A stretch of 64,000 nt of DNA, taken from Flammula alnicola (Eukaryota > Basidiomycota > Agaricomycetes > Agaricales > Strophariaceae). Positions within the stretch are counted from its first letter, which is position 1; each line of letters begins with the position of its first letter. Of this stretch, positions 20,143-33,178 are shown in pieces. The notes under the pieces were generated by a model, which ran no database searches, was not told where the DNA came from, and saw nothing but the letters and a program-made list of their open reading frames with translations. Both the position numbers and the translations under genes were made by a program. Location of the stretch: NCBI GenBank assembly GCA_015499995.1, contig JADNRV010000029.1:62001-126000 (forward strand), given 5' to 3'.

Positions 20143-23100
20143 TCACTGTAGTCGCAACTGATCCAACTCGCGGGCTATCATGGAATTCGGGGCTTTCTTT
20201 CTCAACTCACTGTTGGAGGACAAAACAAGTGAGCACGTTGACTGTGCTGATAAGCAACATCACTTACTCGAGCTTCGCTTTGTCATTCCGATCCTTGCAT
20301 TCCTTGCCCGCCATACGCCACTCCCCACATTCAACGTAAAGGTCCGCCCGCTTCGGCGAATCACACTTGGCGACATATGGGATCGCTTCCTTCTGATATC
20401 CTTTCTCAGCAAGGTGACGAACGAAGGGTTCGTAACCAATGGGGCTTCGTTTCGACTTAGCGAAGGCTTCCAGACCTTCAAAGTCGCGAGACTCAGTTAA
20501 GGAATACAGTTTGATGTACCAAAACCTGGACGACAAGGCAGTGAGCTTCTTCTGTTCAATCTGTTCACCAAGATCACTGACCGTTTGTCTGGTACTTTGA
20601 AATCCGATTTCATCTTATCGGCCCTCTTCGAAAATCCGTTAAGGAGGCAGAGTCTTATCGTTTCATTCAAACTCAGTCCGAAGAATTTGATCTTTCCATC
20701 AGCTTCGTTTTCAAGTTGTTGCTGGAACGTGAGTAGTCTTGCACTCTCGTCTGCCATCTACCCGATAACTCGGCAATCCAGCCATAAGCAAAAAGGGTAT
20801 ATGACGTACCTTGGCTTCAAAAGAACGGTCCTTATCTTCAGAGAAGAACTTCTGAGCAGTTTTCACTGCAGTTATCCTAGATGTCTGGTCCTTTTACCAG
20901 AAATAAAGGGATTGAGCATGCGCGAAGCACCAGAGGAGGTAGCATTTACCAGCATATGTGAAGCCTCCTCTAAGGATAGCACTGCACTTTCCACGCGGCG
21001 GTCATCAGAATAGTAGAAATCCCTTAACATTTCCCTGTTTTGCTCTCTGGCATAGACTTCCAGGAGCTTACTTGCCGGTGCGAGCCCCTTGCCGCCATCT
21101 TCCAATAACCGGAAAAAAGAGCCCAAAGGCAATCGCTTGTGCAAGTGAAGTAGAACATGATAAACTGATAAAGGAATGAGCACAACCGTGGCAGCTGAGA
21201 ATATGTATTTACCAAGATCAGTGTCGCCGCTATCCACTGCCTTGACTAGGGCCAGCTTGTCTTCCTTCATATCAAGCAAGAGAGGTACTTGATCTGATCC
21301 TTTAGGTTCGTGATCTAACAGCTAAAAACGAGGCATTCAACGAAAGAACCGTGCTTAAAGTCAGCCACCGCACCTTTGTTGCCAAACCGCCCCGACCAAC
21401 TTCCCAAGCTTTCTTTGCAATATCGGCATAGCTGACCTCGGTGCCACCGAGCTCTTCGAACTTCTCAACAATCATCCGGCACACCTCATCATCTGCGCTC
21501 AGCTCAGCATCTTTTCCCGTTCCGGTGATCGTCGGTCTCGATCGTAATATTTTTGCGCAGGCCCAATGCTTCAACACGGCGTCAGGTTTAATGCCCAAAA
21601 AACCAGATATTCGAAGGGCAAGGAGATGCATGTTGCGCGACGTCAGCCGAGTAATCAAGCGAGAAGGAGAGGCGTAGTTGTACCTATCTCGAAAATATGA
21701 GAAACATGCAGCTAAAAAAGGGCAAGTCAAGACTTACTGCGAGTATGTCAGAGGAATGCCGACTTCGTAGTACCTAACGGCGTTCAGGACCTTCAAGGTC
21801 TGTCCCATTTGAACAAAATCTGTCGGGTTATGGAAATCCAAGAAGCCGCGGCCAAATTTAGCGGCCTATGTGAATTTCATGTCAGACATCGAAAATCCAG
21901 GGTTTGGAGAGAATAACGGACATTGAGGAGGCGACGTTGCCAATGAGGTTCCCATTCCTGTCCAGCAGCGTCGATACATTCGTTGACAGCCTTAGCAAGT
22001 TCGGGCTTGATGCTACGGATGCTCTCGTCAGCTTTCGGAGACTTTCTCGCAAAGCTCTCCCAAGCATCGTATAGAATGGCGGAAGGGGAAGTTGACCCAG
22101 GCCTGAATATCGATAACGTGGAATCTGAACAAAATATCAACAACATATTCTCTGAGGTAAGAAAAGAAGGAGGTTGGCAAGTTACGCACCAGGGACTTTC
22201 TGAATTAGATCGCATACATCTTCACCCATTACTCGAACGCCATCCATTTCAGTGATTGCGAACGTCGTCCCAGAATAGGCATAGCTAGACGGCAACGTAT
22301 AGCGGCTTACTGACGGATTGAAGAACTTTAATAGCTTACTGCAGTATGTCTCCAAAAGGCCCGACAAGGATGACCGTGGAATTCCAGGTAACCAGGATTG
22401 CGTCGTTGCCACACCATTCAACCTGTCGGATCGGTCCTTCTGCTCCGGGTACATTTGAGGTTTCAAATTCGGCCATGCTGCGCTGGAAATCCGTGGATAC
22501 AACCCATAGGCTACCATTGAATGTGAGAAGTGCAAGGGATTTTCCGTTGGGTGAAGGTGACACATGGGTGAAGGGTCCCCGCGAGAGGCGCTGGTCTACG
22601 CTTTCCAGATTGTCGACCGTGTATATCGTAGCATCGACCGACAAAAGGACTTCGACGTGACGAGATATATTCAAGTCTGGTGGAATGACGGCCCATGAGT
22701 GTGGGGGTTCGCTGAGACCTTCAGGGGGATTATTGGACACTTGAAAGACAAGAATGATGTACGGTATACGCACTTGGATTTGCTAGGACCAACGGTTGAC
22801 CGCCTTCCCATCCCTTCACTTCAAGCAGCGTCAAGGAGCTCGTTAAAGCCACCAAGCCATTATCGTGGATTCTTGCATCGATTACCCCAAGTTCGGCAGC
22901 CTCGGCTCCCAGAGAGTGCTGTTGGTAGTCTCCTTGCAGATCATACAGACGATACACGCCCTCTTCGTTCAGAACAGCCAACTTTTCGTCAATGGTCCAT
23001 CCAAATCGAATGATTTTGCCCTGGTCCCACTATGAATGATGCCGTCAGCTATAACACATACCCGAGCACATTAAACTAATCATCCACACTAAAGACAAGT

Positions 23101-23404
23101 AGGCCCTCTCCAGCTGGAGAGTAGATTTGTATCTGAGCCTTGGTGATAGCAGGAGTTGAACGTCCTAGCGCCAAAAGTTTCGTGTGATCCCGCATAAGTG
23201 CTGCGCAATGCTCAGCAACATGGGTAAGACGATGCTTTATGCAAGTAGCGCACCTATAGGACCTCCATAACGGCACCCAGCAACGATGTAGTCTCCAAGT
23301 TCAGGTAGCTTTCCTGGCGTCGAGTAGCACTGTTGTCGCCTATAGAAGACGTTGCCCTCTTGCATCGCCTGCCACGATGTGGTTGGGTGATCCACTATTG
23401 CCAT
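20143..23404 (-). CDS. VPS16: VPS16, HOPS/CORVET core subunit
   Basis: Core class C Vps protein of the HOPS and CORVET tethering complexes, acting in endosome-vacuole fusion with VPS33. The start [18 protein letters not shown] (ATG 23404) is followed by FYRRQQC and a Vps16_N beta-propeller-like half: [81 protein letters not shown]. An alpha-solenoid C-half follows: [64 protein letters not shown]-type helix, [34 protein letters not shown] and [16 protein letters not shown]. The last exon reads [19 protein letters not shown] and stops TGA at 20143-20145. The apparent stop at 20264 is a GTAAGT donor. Many short introns, no frame break found. Confidence 0.94.
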
Positions 23405-23992
23405 GATGCCCTAACAGACACGAAGATTCGTTATTAAGTGCAGGAGAGGCGGAGCTAAGAGAGGAATGAGTTCACTGTTGTCCGCAATCGGTCCACAACG
23501 CGGGCGCGTCTATACAGGCTTCGCTCGGATATTGCCGCCGTTATGATTTGGCCGGAGTCGCCGGACCGACCATTCCTCCCATGGTGAAACCAGTAGAAAT
23601 CGACCCCAACGTCGCAAAAGACATCACATCTAAATATTTCCAATTTAGCCAAAAAGTGGGATATTACAGTAGCACTGACAAGGCTTTGATGAAGTTCTAA
23701 CGGATGTTTACTGAAAGGCGGTCGCAGACGAACAATTCATATTTCAATGTGTGGACGCGAGCTCAGCGCCAACTCCAAAAAATGCTCCGGCAAACTACAA
23801 GCTGCGCGGCACAAGTGGCTCGCAAAGAAGGGGGACGCGAATATCGAGCAAGGGTGGTGATGGTACAGGGGTGCTACATATGTATATATACAGGATAACA
23901 TTTACGACAATAACGATATATGCAAGTGATGGTGAGTGAATGAAGTGCGAATGTGAACGAAAAGCACGGAAAACACGAGTAATATAAATCAT
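23405..23992. other. Intergenic between VPS16 start and arrestin-like gene end
   Basis: Includes the VPS16 promoter. A 65-codon minus-strand ORF at 23455-23652 shows no similarity I recognise. Nothing else seen. Confidence 0.45.
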
Positions 23993-25745
23993 CTACAATA
24001 TCCTTATGGGAATGCGAGCACGGAGGTCATCTGCCCCTAGTAAGACAGATACATCCAGGTAATACTGTCAAAAGAATAAAGATCAGTAACCATTGGAAGA
24101 ATAAAAATCAGAGGACTAGCCTTCACGCTGACTCCTCCCCAATCGATACAAGGCAGCATGTCTTTATTTAATGGAAGTCGTGTTTTATGAAGGCCATCTG
24201 GAAGGGCGGCAACCAATTCCAATGACGGATGGCTCTGGTTATCGCATTGTTGCCTCGGCCTTTTCGGGAAACCAATACACATGTCATTTTTTATGGTCCG
24301 AGTATCGGAGAATGATTTTGAGACGGGCAACTGAGGTAGAGGTTTATCGCGATCGCGTGTGAAGGTAAGCGTTCCTTCTGAAGTTCTTCGTGGCAATGAC
24401 AGCCGAGGTTGAGATTTTGCCACACGTCGCAAAAGTTTAGGACGAAATGGTGGGGCCGTATCTGATTCTTCGCTCGTAGGCGTCAGAGGAGGTGAGGGGG
24501 GCAGCGAAGTCTGATCGGTGACAATGATTTGGCGAATCAATGACACCGAAATTGTGGCGTCGGCGGCAATCTCTTTCGCCGTCTCGGCAGACCGCGGAGT
24601 GGTCGTAAACACGACGAAGTAGGGAATAGAAGACGAACGGGAAAAGGTTACTGAGGTCGGCAGGGTAATCTATTACTGGGTTCAGCCATTGAAAAGCAAT
24701 GACAAGGAGAAGATAGAAACCCACTGCACATCGAACTGGGATTGGCCTATCTGGCCTGAGAGGCATTTCTAGCCAGGAATTTGGAGTTGCCGCTGATGCG
24801 TCAATACACTGGAAGTCTGCATCTGGCTGCACTAGAAAGGGCACTTCGAGACTACGAAATATTAGAAACACTCAGAAAAATAAAATAGTTAGAAGAAACA
24901 TACTGAGATGGGATCTCCAAAGGATCACTGGGTTCCCAATCAGCAATAACCTTGTATGCGACTTCGAAATAATCCGATGACGAATCATCCTTTGTCGAGA
25001 CGAATGTGGCTGGCATTTCTTCGCCTGCGCGTGCACTCTGGGGAAGGTAGAACGTAAAAGGGTGGGACCTTTCGGAACTTGAAGCCATGAAGGAGATGCC
25101 AGATATGCTCCGTCGCTTCCTAATGAAAGCGTCCCGAAAAGCTGACCGTGGAGATGACGCCTCGGAATTAGAGATTGCTATCGTTATCATCGATGATAAG
25201 AATACATGTTTTTGAGGTGCTGGTGAAGTCGAGTACGACGACTGTGGTTCATCCGAATTTATGGGGGGTTGATACGAGAAGGAACCCTCAATCTAAAAAG
25301 TGGTCGGTCAAGCTCGCTAGTCATAACGGGGGATGTACGCACAGATATTGACAACCGTCCAGAATGATAGCAACTAGAATCCAAGCTAACCTTCCCCCCG
25401 ACTTGATCATGGTCGCTAAAAACCGCCATGGGTCCATGTCCATCTTCCGAGTAGACTTTCAGAGACGGGCTGTATAACTGAAGCTCGAGTTTTGCAGAGC
25501 TGAGTAGTTACTGAAGATCAGTGATCCGTTGTCTAAGTATACGAACGTGTGCGAATAACATACCGGTATGTGGAGACATGAGAGTAGACAGACATGGGTA
25601 CAAATTTTGAAGCGGGTCGACGGGAATCAATGGTCGCACTGGTATATGCTCGCCGGCGCATTGGGTGAGATGGATGTAGGGTTTCGGCCGAGGTGGAAAT
25701 GAGGGCGGGGACGTCAGACAGCGAAGCCTGGCCTTGGGATGACAT
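23993..25745 (-). CDS. Arrestin-like domain protein
   Basis: Proposed start MSSQGQASLSDVPALI (ATG 25745) with a Ser/Thr-rich N-terminus. The next exon gives LELQLYSPSLKVYSEDG, then GGKVSLDSS and GRLSIS, followed by IEGSFSYQPP: the GxVxL...G.L.I...G pattern of an arrestin N-domain. Later exons give an HPFTFYLPQSARAGEEMPA strand, FEVAYKVIADWE, ITLPTSVTFSRSSSIPYFVV and FTTTPRS with SVSLIRQIIV, typical of arrestin C-domains. A disordered PPSPPLTPTSEE region follows. The last exon, joined by a 62-nt intron (24126-24065), gives YYLDVSVLLGADDLRARIP and stops TAG at 23993. Alpha-arrestins are usually adaptors between membrane cargo and Rsp5-type ubiquitin ligases; I saw no PPxY motif in the parts I translated. 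The fold assignment is by pattern and the cargo is unknown. Confidence 0.75.
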
Positions 25746-27119
25746 GGTTGGGTAGGGGTACATATATATCCACATGAAGGTCACCTTTTAGGCGAAGCTA
25801 AGCAGAAGGTTCAACACAGAGCCTCAAAGGAATTAATTCCAAGAAATAAACGCCAAATAAAGTGGAGATCATATTCGGTGACCTATGAGACCATCTATGC
25901 AGGACCGGGCGAGTGGGTCACATCTTTGCAAACCCTGAAACGAATCGAAGATTAGAAAGGATAAACCAAGATGGAGATCCAAGCAATCTCACGCTTCGCA
26001 CGGCGCAGATATCCCAGTGATGCGCATGCCTTCCTAACAGAAACAAGCGAGCGATACTCTCGTAACATAGCAAGATTTTCCACACATGCCTCTTCGCAAT
26101 GTCATGGTACTGAACCTATAAAAAGACCCCGGAGGATCGCCAGATCGGACAGCCGAAGTTATCATGGCCTCACTCAGCAGCGCTACTTCGCCGCCAAGAA
26201 GCAAGGCTGGCTGACAGCTTTGGAAACAGTAGATGAGAGCTGATTAGGCTCATGAGAGGAATATGACATGTATGATAGCCCATATGACCAGATATGACCT
26301 CCGGACTCGAATGAAGTGTCCATGGTGGTCGAGGACGAGGGTTGAATTGAAGCTCGCAAGCCTCGACTCGTGTGTGGTATCACATTTCTAATTATGGGCA
26401 TGAGCACGTAAAACGTGGAACCTGGATTATGATTTTTATTTTTCCATACGAATCGCGGTGTGTGGCCTTCACAGATATTGTCCCTGTCTTGAAAGTGCCC
26501 TAGCGACTTGCTAGCGACTCACGTTAAACCAACCAAGATCGAGCGCAGCCGAGTCGCTGAATGCGACGGCAGGGCCTCCAAAGTTGATGATATCAACACA
26601 TACGAGCGCGCGTGACCGACGACGATCCCAGCCATTGATTGGACAGTAATTTCCTCAATGCAGTCCACAGTTTGTGTTTAGTGCTCACCCTCACCGTCAT
26701 CCATGGTCCCTGTTCTTCAAGACAATCGCAGCTGGTATTGCTGCAATAATATAGCTGGGGCTTCCTACCTATTGCAAATATAGAAATGGACTATAACGGT
26801 TGGGGATTTCACGTATTTTTGCAAGATTTTGGTGACTTTCGAAGTGCTCTTTCTTGACTTTCTTTGAGGGGGACCATCGATAGGGGCGCGCACCTACGTA
26901 TGGACAGAAAGATGGCAACCGGTCGCAGTCCAAATTTCTCATTTTTGGAGGGTTCCCCGGCGCATCACATCATATGTAAGTAAGTTATATATAAGGAACT
27001 GGGAGCCATATCAATAATCAAAGAATGTTAAAGCTTGCTACCCTCTTTGTCATGCGCGCGCGATTGGATGGCGAGGCTACCTAACAATGAGACGTCGGAT
27101 ATCTCGACATCTCTCCCTC

Positions 27120-27139
27120 TTTTTTTTTTTTTTTTTTTT
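27120..27139. repeat. T20 homopolymer
   Basis: Twenty consecutive T. It could be the mirror of a poly(A) tail from a minus-strand retro-insertion, but no ORF or target duplication supporting this was found. Confidence 0.9.
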
Positions 27140-28773
27140 GAATCAATTTATTGTCCGCTGAGGCGAGGCCTTATTTTGGACGTTACCATTACTATTGATC
27201 TCTCCCTCTTACTTGTCTCAAATAACTGGAACCGCAACCACTCGTCAGGACGAGTTGTATGTCTCGACGCGCTGTCATTCGTCAAGTACCCAATCGGCTT
27301 GCCAACAGTTACACTATCAAAAATTCAAGCAAGAGCGCATTCTGGCTGGTTTGTCCTTCTGTATCCCATCCCCTGCGATCTACATTTTCAGCTCTTGTTG
27401 GATAAATATATAAAAATTTGAAGCACCATCATGAATCCATCAAACCCAAACCTGCGATTGATTCCGGCTTTCGCGTACCGATCTTACATACTATGTCCGG
27501 CCGGCGGGGAAACTTACTTGACGGCGTATTAACGACTTGGATACCCAGTCTTCTGGGTGCGACAAGAACTGCGCAAAGAGTTGCAAAGTGGTTATTATAA
27601 ATTTCCAGTCCTCTTTTTCATTCGCAAGATGAAGTGAAGTTATGGCCAGGTATGGACCCACGTACTACTAGACTGCAATCTTCTGAGCTCATCTCTTGCG
27701 ACATCAGTTGAGGCGCCGGCAATTTACTTGCAACAATAGTTACCTTCTCACAAAGTATTTTGGGGTAAGTACCATGATAGCCTGTGGAGATAGTGGCCGT
27801 AACGGAAGTTGCAGGTCCCACTCACGGCAAGCCCTGACGGTGCTTGATGGATTGGCCGGGGCCATCCGGGCAGTGCTTTTCAAGTTGACATGGATGTTCA
27901 GAACCTGGAGTTTCGACATGCCCTGGACACTCAGAACGAATCGGGAACCAGGGTAGCATCAGGCATTCCCGCGCAAGGGTGGAGGTGCGACCTGAACGAC
28001 ATCTTAGGGAGTATATCATCTCTTTAAGTGGTATGGCTTCAAGATGACGATTTACTGGCAGAATATTTTTGCCTTCTTGTTCACATTAGTTCCATAAGAA
28101 TACCGTCGCGATACACGATTAGAGTCTTCGCAGCGTCAGCGTGACGTAGAATCCATAACGGTTTCATGACGTTCCCGACCCGGTATTGGCAGTTTGAGCG
28201 GAACGGAAGAATAAGGTCAATCCAGGACCTACATTGTGTCCGAAGAAGCGTCGAAGTGCACTGTATTACCCATGTCAAACATGCTCGAATAAATTCTGAG
28301 CGAGATTGGCGGGACCGAGAGGATGATAATTAAGTTGAATTCGGAGCATTCTACTGGCAATTTTCTTCACCTGGTCTTGCAATATGGGCAGAGCATATTC
28401 GCGAGGCTTTAAATATCCATGGAAAAAACACTAACGGGAATTGGGACAGAAAAAAAGACGGGAAGTTTGTTAGAGACGACGGCGGAAACTAGGCCTGCGA
28501 AGGATCCTTGAACAGGAAGATACGCACAAAGAAGACGAAGTTCAGGGAAAGGGGAATTGCAATTGGCCACAAGTCAGCTGTAAGTGCATCATGTCCAGGA
28601 GAATACAGCTTCGATTGAAACTGGAATAGACATCCTAGGAGATACGAGTAAAGACACGCTTAAGATGCCATTCAATTGCCAATATAGACGTAAGCGCAAC
28701 GGTAATCGACTGGAAGACCTCTTTACCTTCGTGCAAGTATTGTGACCCAAAGATCTCTGAGAATAACAGCTGG

Positions 28774-28879
28774 GGTAGGATAGGTTCTAGGTTATCCCGC
28801 ACTCGAGGACGAGACTGGCCACCTGAGGTAGGATAGGTTCTAGGTTATCCCGCACTCGAGGACGAGACTGGCCACCTGA
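28774..28879. repeat. Perfect 53-bp tandem duplication
   Basis: Two identical 53-bp units, 28774-28826 and 28827-28879, each starting GGTAGGATAGGTTCTAGG and ending GGCCACCTGA. The absence of any mismatch suggests a recent event. Confidence 0.95.
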
Positions 28880-29667
28880 TAGACTAAGCGTCAAGCTATG
28901 TAATGCTCAGTTACGCATAATTTTCCGAGGTGTCTATCCAAACAAGTCTCGTTGGAGTCACAATTGACCCACAATCTGTCAGAATGGTCTATTCGAACAT
29001 CGACGGCCCCGTGAAGAGAGACTAATGCGAGTCTGAATGAGATCGACCTCCGAAAGGTGTATGGGCCGACATGGCATCGCTCGCGCCACAAGACACGGGA
29101 TGACTGAGGCGTAAAGACACCGCGCATGGGATTTGTCAGGTTGTGGAACAGGTGGCCGTAAGTCGTGAAAGGATCGACATGTCGTACGAGTTGCAATTCC
29201 ACGCTGTGTCTTCTTGACGTTCAAAATCCATGAAGAACTTTGACAAGTCCAGTTCTAAGTAAAGGGCGGCTTTCCTGAAAGGTGCTATGAGCGATATTAG
29301 TCGAATGGGGACTTTAGAGAACAGAACTAACCATGTGAGCATGGTGGATTGTACACGACGGAGTCTTTTGTTCGTGAGATTGAAGAATTTTCCAACAGCA
29401 AAAGAATCCAGCAGGAGCTCCGTAGAGCACGAAGATCAAAAAAGCTTGATCAAATATGTCAGACCAACCAGAGTGGTTCAACCTAAAACTTGGAAGAGTT
29501 TAACCAGAAGGGTTGACAGCTGTTGACAGTACGTGCAAGAAAAAACATACGGTTTCTTGGTAACGACGGCGGGGATTGCCGAATCTGCGTTCCGATTAAG
29601 TAGATTGCCTCTTCAAAGCTTGACTCTTCCCCACTTGCCAAGTTCTTCTAAGACCGGTCCCTTTGAA

Positions 29668-30975
29668 ATGATGAAAATTGCCGTTACAGGTCCGTAAATC
29701 CCAACTGATATGCTCAACGCAAGACGTTGACGGTATGCATGGTCCTAAATTATAGGAGCTTCTGGGGTTCTTGGCTCAGCAATCTTGAGAGCATTCCAGA
29801 GCAAGACTTTCGACGTCGTCGGCCTTGCTAACTCTCGAGCCGGTGACAAACTTCAAAAGCTTGACCTTACAAACCGAGAGGAGGTCGATGCGTTCTTCAA
29901 GAACTTCAAGCCTGACTGTAATCACTTGTTTGGTTCAGTACATCTACAAGTATCGGTCCCTCACTCGAATTCTAAACCACAGGGGTGATACACTGTGCTG
30001 CCGAGAGACGTCCCGATGTCGCTGAAAGGGTGGCTAAAGCAGCCCTAATACTATACTTCACACCAATTCTGACACCCTCTTGATAGGATCCCGTGGCGGC
30101 GCAACGGGTACGACTGGTTTTGAGCCCCGATGTCAAATATTTATAAAAGCAACTACAGCTCAACTCAGAGGTTCCAGGCCATCTTGCCTCCTTGTCTAAA
30201 ACCCTGAAATTCAAGCTGATATACGTTTCTACCGGTACGTTTACACTTTCGTGGGAAACCTTCAAATCCCTTGACGAACGCCCACGGTCAGATTATGTCT
30301 TTGATGGCACATCCCCTCCGTATACTCCAGCGTCGCAAACGAATCCCCTTCAACTTTATGGAAGGTCCAAAAGAGACGGAGAAATTGCCGTGTTGGGTGT
30401 CGATGGCGCCCAGGTCGTCGTCCTAAGAGTGCCCGTTCTGTCAGTTTGTGATGACTAACCTTTAATTTTCACTCACAATGAAACTTCAATCCAGATATGG
30501 CCCTGCTCCAAAGAATTCAGACTCTGCCATCAATATCTTGCTCGACATTGTCCAGGATCAATCAGGGCAAACCTACAAGATGGACCACTACGGCACTCGC
30601 TACCCCACAAACGTCGAAGATATCGCCAACTTCTTAGTACGCCTTACAGGTAATGAGAATATACCCTCCCCACTCCCCACGGTCCTCTCCCTGACATTTT
30701 TAATTTCAGGATTCAAGAACCCTATTCCACCCATCCTTCATTATTCTGGAGATGAACCGTTCACAAAATACGAAATCTGTCTCACGTTTGCAAAAATACT
30801 AGGTCTCTCACACAAGCATATCATCCCAGATGCAGAACCACCTACAGGGGAGGGCGCTACGACCCGACCACGCGATTGTCACCTCTACACGAAAGAGACA
30901 GAAGATCTAGGTGTGGAAGGAGGCCTTGGGTTATCTTTGTTCGAAGAATGGTGGACGGATAGATTGAAGCAATGA
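29668..30975 (+). CDS. RmlD-like NAD(P)-binding protein (MAT2B-type)
   Basis: Extended short-chain dehydrogenase fold of the RmlD/dTDP-4-dehydrorhamnose reductase family; its closest eukaryotic relatives are the beta regulatory subunits of methionine adenosyltransferase. MKIAVTGASGVLGSAIL gives the TGxxGxxG dinucleotide motif, split by an intron after the sixth codon of MKIAVT. Then: KLQKLDLTNREEVDAFF, WVIHCAAERRPDVAER, DPVAAQRLNSEVPGHLA, KLIYVSTDYVFDG, PLQLYGRSKRDGE with the catalytic YxxxK, VVVLRVPVLYGPAPKNSDS, MDHYGTRYPTNVEDIANFL and the tail LSLFEEWWTDRLKQ. About seven introns, all in frame. Two adjacent ATGs (29668 and 29671) are both possible starts. Whether it is an enzyme or a MAT regulator is not settled by sequence. 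Confidence 0.9.
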
Positions 30976-33178
30976 TAATCATAAGACAGAACTCTTTGGA
31001 AGTATGTACATTACTGGTATCTCTGAAATGCAGCACAAATGTAACATTCTTAACGCAGTAAATGAATATGTGAAAGATCAGAGAACACTTCCCTGGGACT
31101 TGGCGTGATTTGACTATCCCTGTCGATCCTCGAGGTATGTACGTCACTGCCTTAATTATTGCAGTGCTTCTTCTCCTTCATTCATTTAAACACTTGGCCG
31201 AACACGTTCCCCAAATTAAATGATCCGTCAACACGAGGAGCATCGAATTGCATGCTTGCGAATTATAGCCACTCAGCGGCCCCTCTTGCGTAACGTTCCC
31301 CAGAATACGCCAACTCCCGGGATTCTCTCTTCGCAACATCTCGGAGCTTTTGCAGCTGCCCTTGGTGAGTCTTCGTGACAATTAGCTTATTTGCAGTATG
31401 AAATGCACTGAAATTATGCCTTCAGGATGAACGCGATACGTCGATTAAAGCTCACTAGCGCTCACTTTCAGACCGCGATCGGCATCAAAATGTTGACCCC
31501 AGTTCGCACGAACGGAGTAAATCTCGTCGATCGACACCGGTCTCGTCTAGATGGCCAGTCTTAATTGATGCTGTTCTTGAGGCTATTTGAAGGCTCTTAC
31601 CATGGTACGCTCTCGGGCTTTTTAATCGCTCCACACTTGTAGAGAGCCGGGCACTTCGAGCCCACGATTGCTTCGACATCGTGGATCTACAGTATCTGTC
31701 AGAGTCTATGAACAAACCGAGGGCGAGAGACGACAACGTTCACATGAAAACCTGTCAACGGGAATCTCTGATGTCAATTCTCAGTTCCCTCTATGTCCGT
31801 GGCAACGTTGTTCTGGGATGCCGGCCATATATGATATCTCAGCCTCTACTCAGTTATTTCTGGTGTCTTATTTTTCTCCTCTCGACCACGAGGAAGGAGT
31901 GCCTTAGAGGACATCTACTTTCTAAGGAATAACCCAATGGACGTCCCGGCCTACATAGCGGCGCTAGCCCGGAGGCCTCATTGACATGGAGACCGCCGCC
32001 GCATTGAAGCTTCTGTTGCGCTCTAGCACTTGGGCAGTGTTCGACGGTTCCACCTCTAGTTACTGCTGCTGGTCACTCTGGATCCTGGAGCGTACTGAGA
32101 GTCTTATTCTCACTCACGTGAAGTTGGACAGGCCTCGAGGCGTTTTTTCACTCACGCACGCCGTAAGGGTCGCCCAAGGATTCTGCGATGGGTTTGATTG
32201 CTCGTTGGAAATCCCGATGCTAGGATTTGCATCCTGCGGCTCCGCCATGTTTTGGATTCTCTCTGCAGGTCGAGTTAGTCCGAGATTCTAAGGCCTCTGA
32301 TTAGATAAGCCATGTACTCCTCTTCGATTTCCTACAGCTTGACGATAGTTACAATAAATAGGACTGGTCCCCAAATCTCCCGAATTAGCACCGCGCAGTG
32401 CACGATTTCTCCCGAAATGCAAGGATCTCCTCCAATTCCATTGTCTGTGCAAACAAGGCTTAAGCCTAACTACTCAAGATCGTCCCGGCGGTAATTACCA
32501 TTCATTTTCAAGGATCGACCTTCCTTCTCAAATCTGAGATAATTGGACTTGTCAGGAAAAAAAGCTGGCGGGAGGACGCCATCGTCTGCAGAGAAAGAGA
32601 AAGCGAGCTGGATTTTTTGATTAAATAATGGACCAATAGCCACATGGGGAAGCTTACGCCACACTAGCTAGCCGCTAAGCAGGAATGCCGCATATTTATT
32701 ACTTTACCTTCCAAATGGCCTCCTGTGAACTCGGCTGGTACCTATGAGAGATCCAGTACTATAAATTACCTTTGCCTGTCATTTTTATTACATTTCACAG
32801 CAACAGTCGACGCGTATATAGTGAGTATTTTCACGTGACGCGAAAGTTCCCTTCACGACGTCGACCTTCCTTGGACCTTTCTGGGTCTCCCTGAGAGACA
32901 AATAACCAGATAGAAGACCTCTAGCTCATATTTTGGTGAAGCATTTACAGTCTACCAAAGGATCGCACGGTTCTCATCAGAGAAATGTTAGACGCGGCTG
33001 ACCTATCCGTTCGACCTCGATACAATAAAATTCCCAAGACTATATCACAGATATATGGAGCAAATAAATAATCATGAGTTCCTCTTCTACTTGAATACTT
33101 AGGACCGAACGAAGGTGGTCATGCCCTGGAGATTGTTGGGATCTGCAGGCGAGGTTAATATCGGCGGATAAGACAGGT
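30976..33178. other. Intergenic, no supported gene
   Basis: 2.2 kb containing several 60-100-codon ORFs on both strands without recognisable domains or convincing splice-linked partners. The plus-strand piece near 31230-31380 (reading RPLLRNVPQNTPTPGIL) looks protein-like but I could not extend it. Confidence 0.45.

Larger units (their letters stand above)
25746..29667. other. Gene-poor region, no confident gene
   Basis: 3.9 kb with scattered short ORFs. A TATATATAAGG near 26985 precedes an ATG at 27026 (MLKLATLFVM, signal-like) that closes quickly. Minus-strand fragments between about 28080 and 29480 include hydrophobic pieces (FDQAFLIFVLYGAPAGFFCC at about 29370-29430), possibly a decayed membrane-protein gene, but no coherent spliced model could be built. 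Also contains a T20 run and a 53-bp tandem duplication. Confidence 0.45.

Noticed and set aside
27120..27139. T20 run as the tail of a retro-inserted gene
   Set aside because: No adjacent intronless coding copy and no flanking target duplication could be seen.
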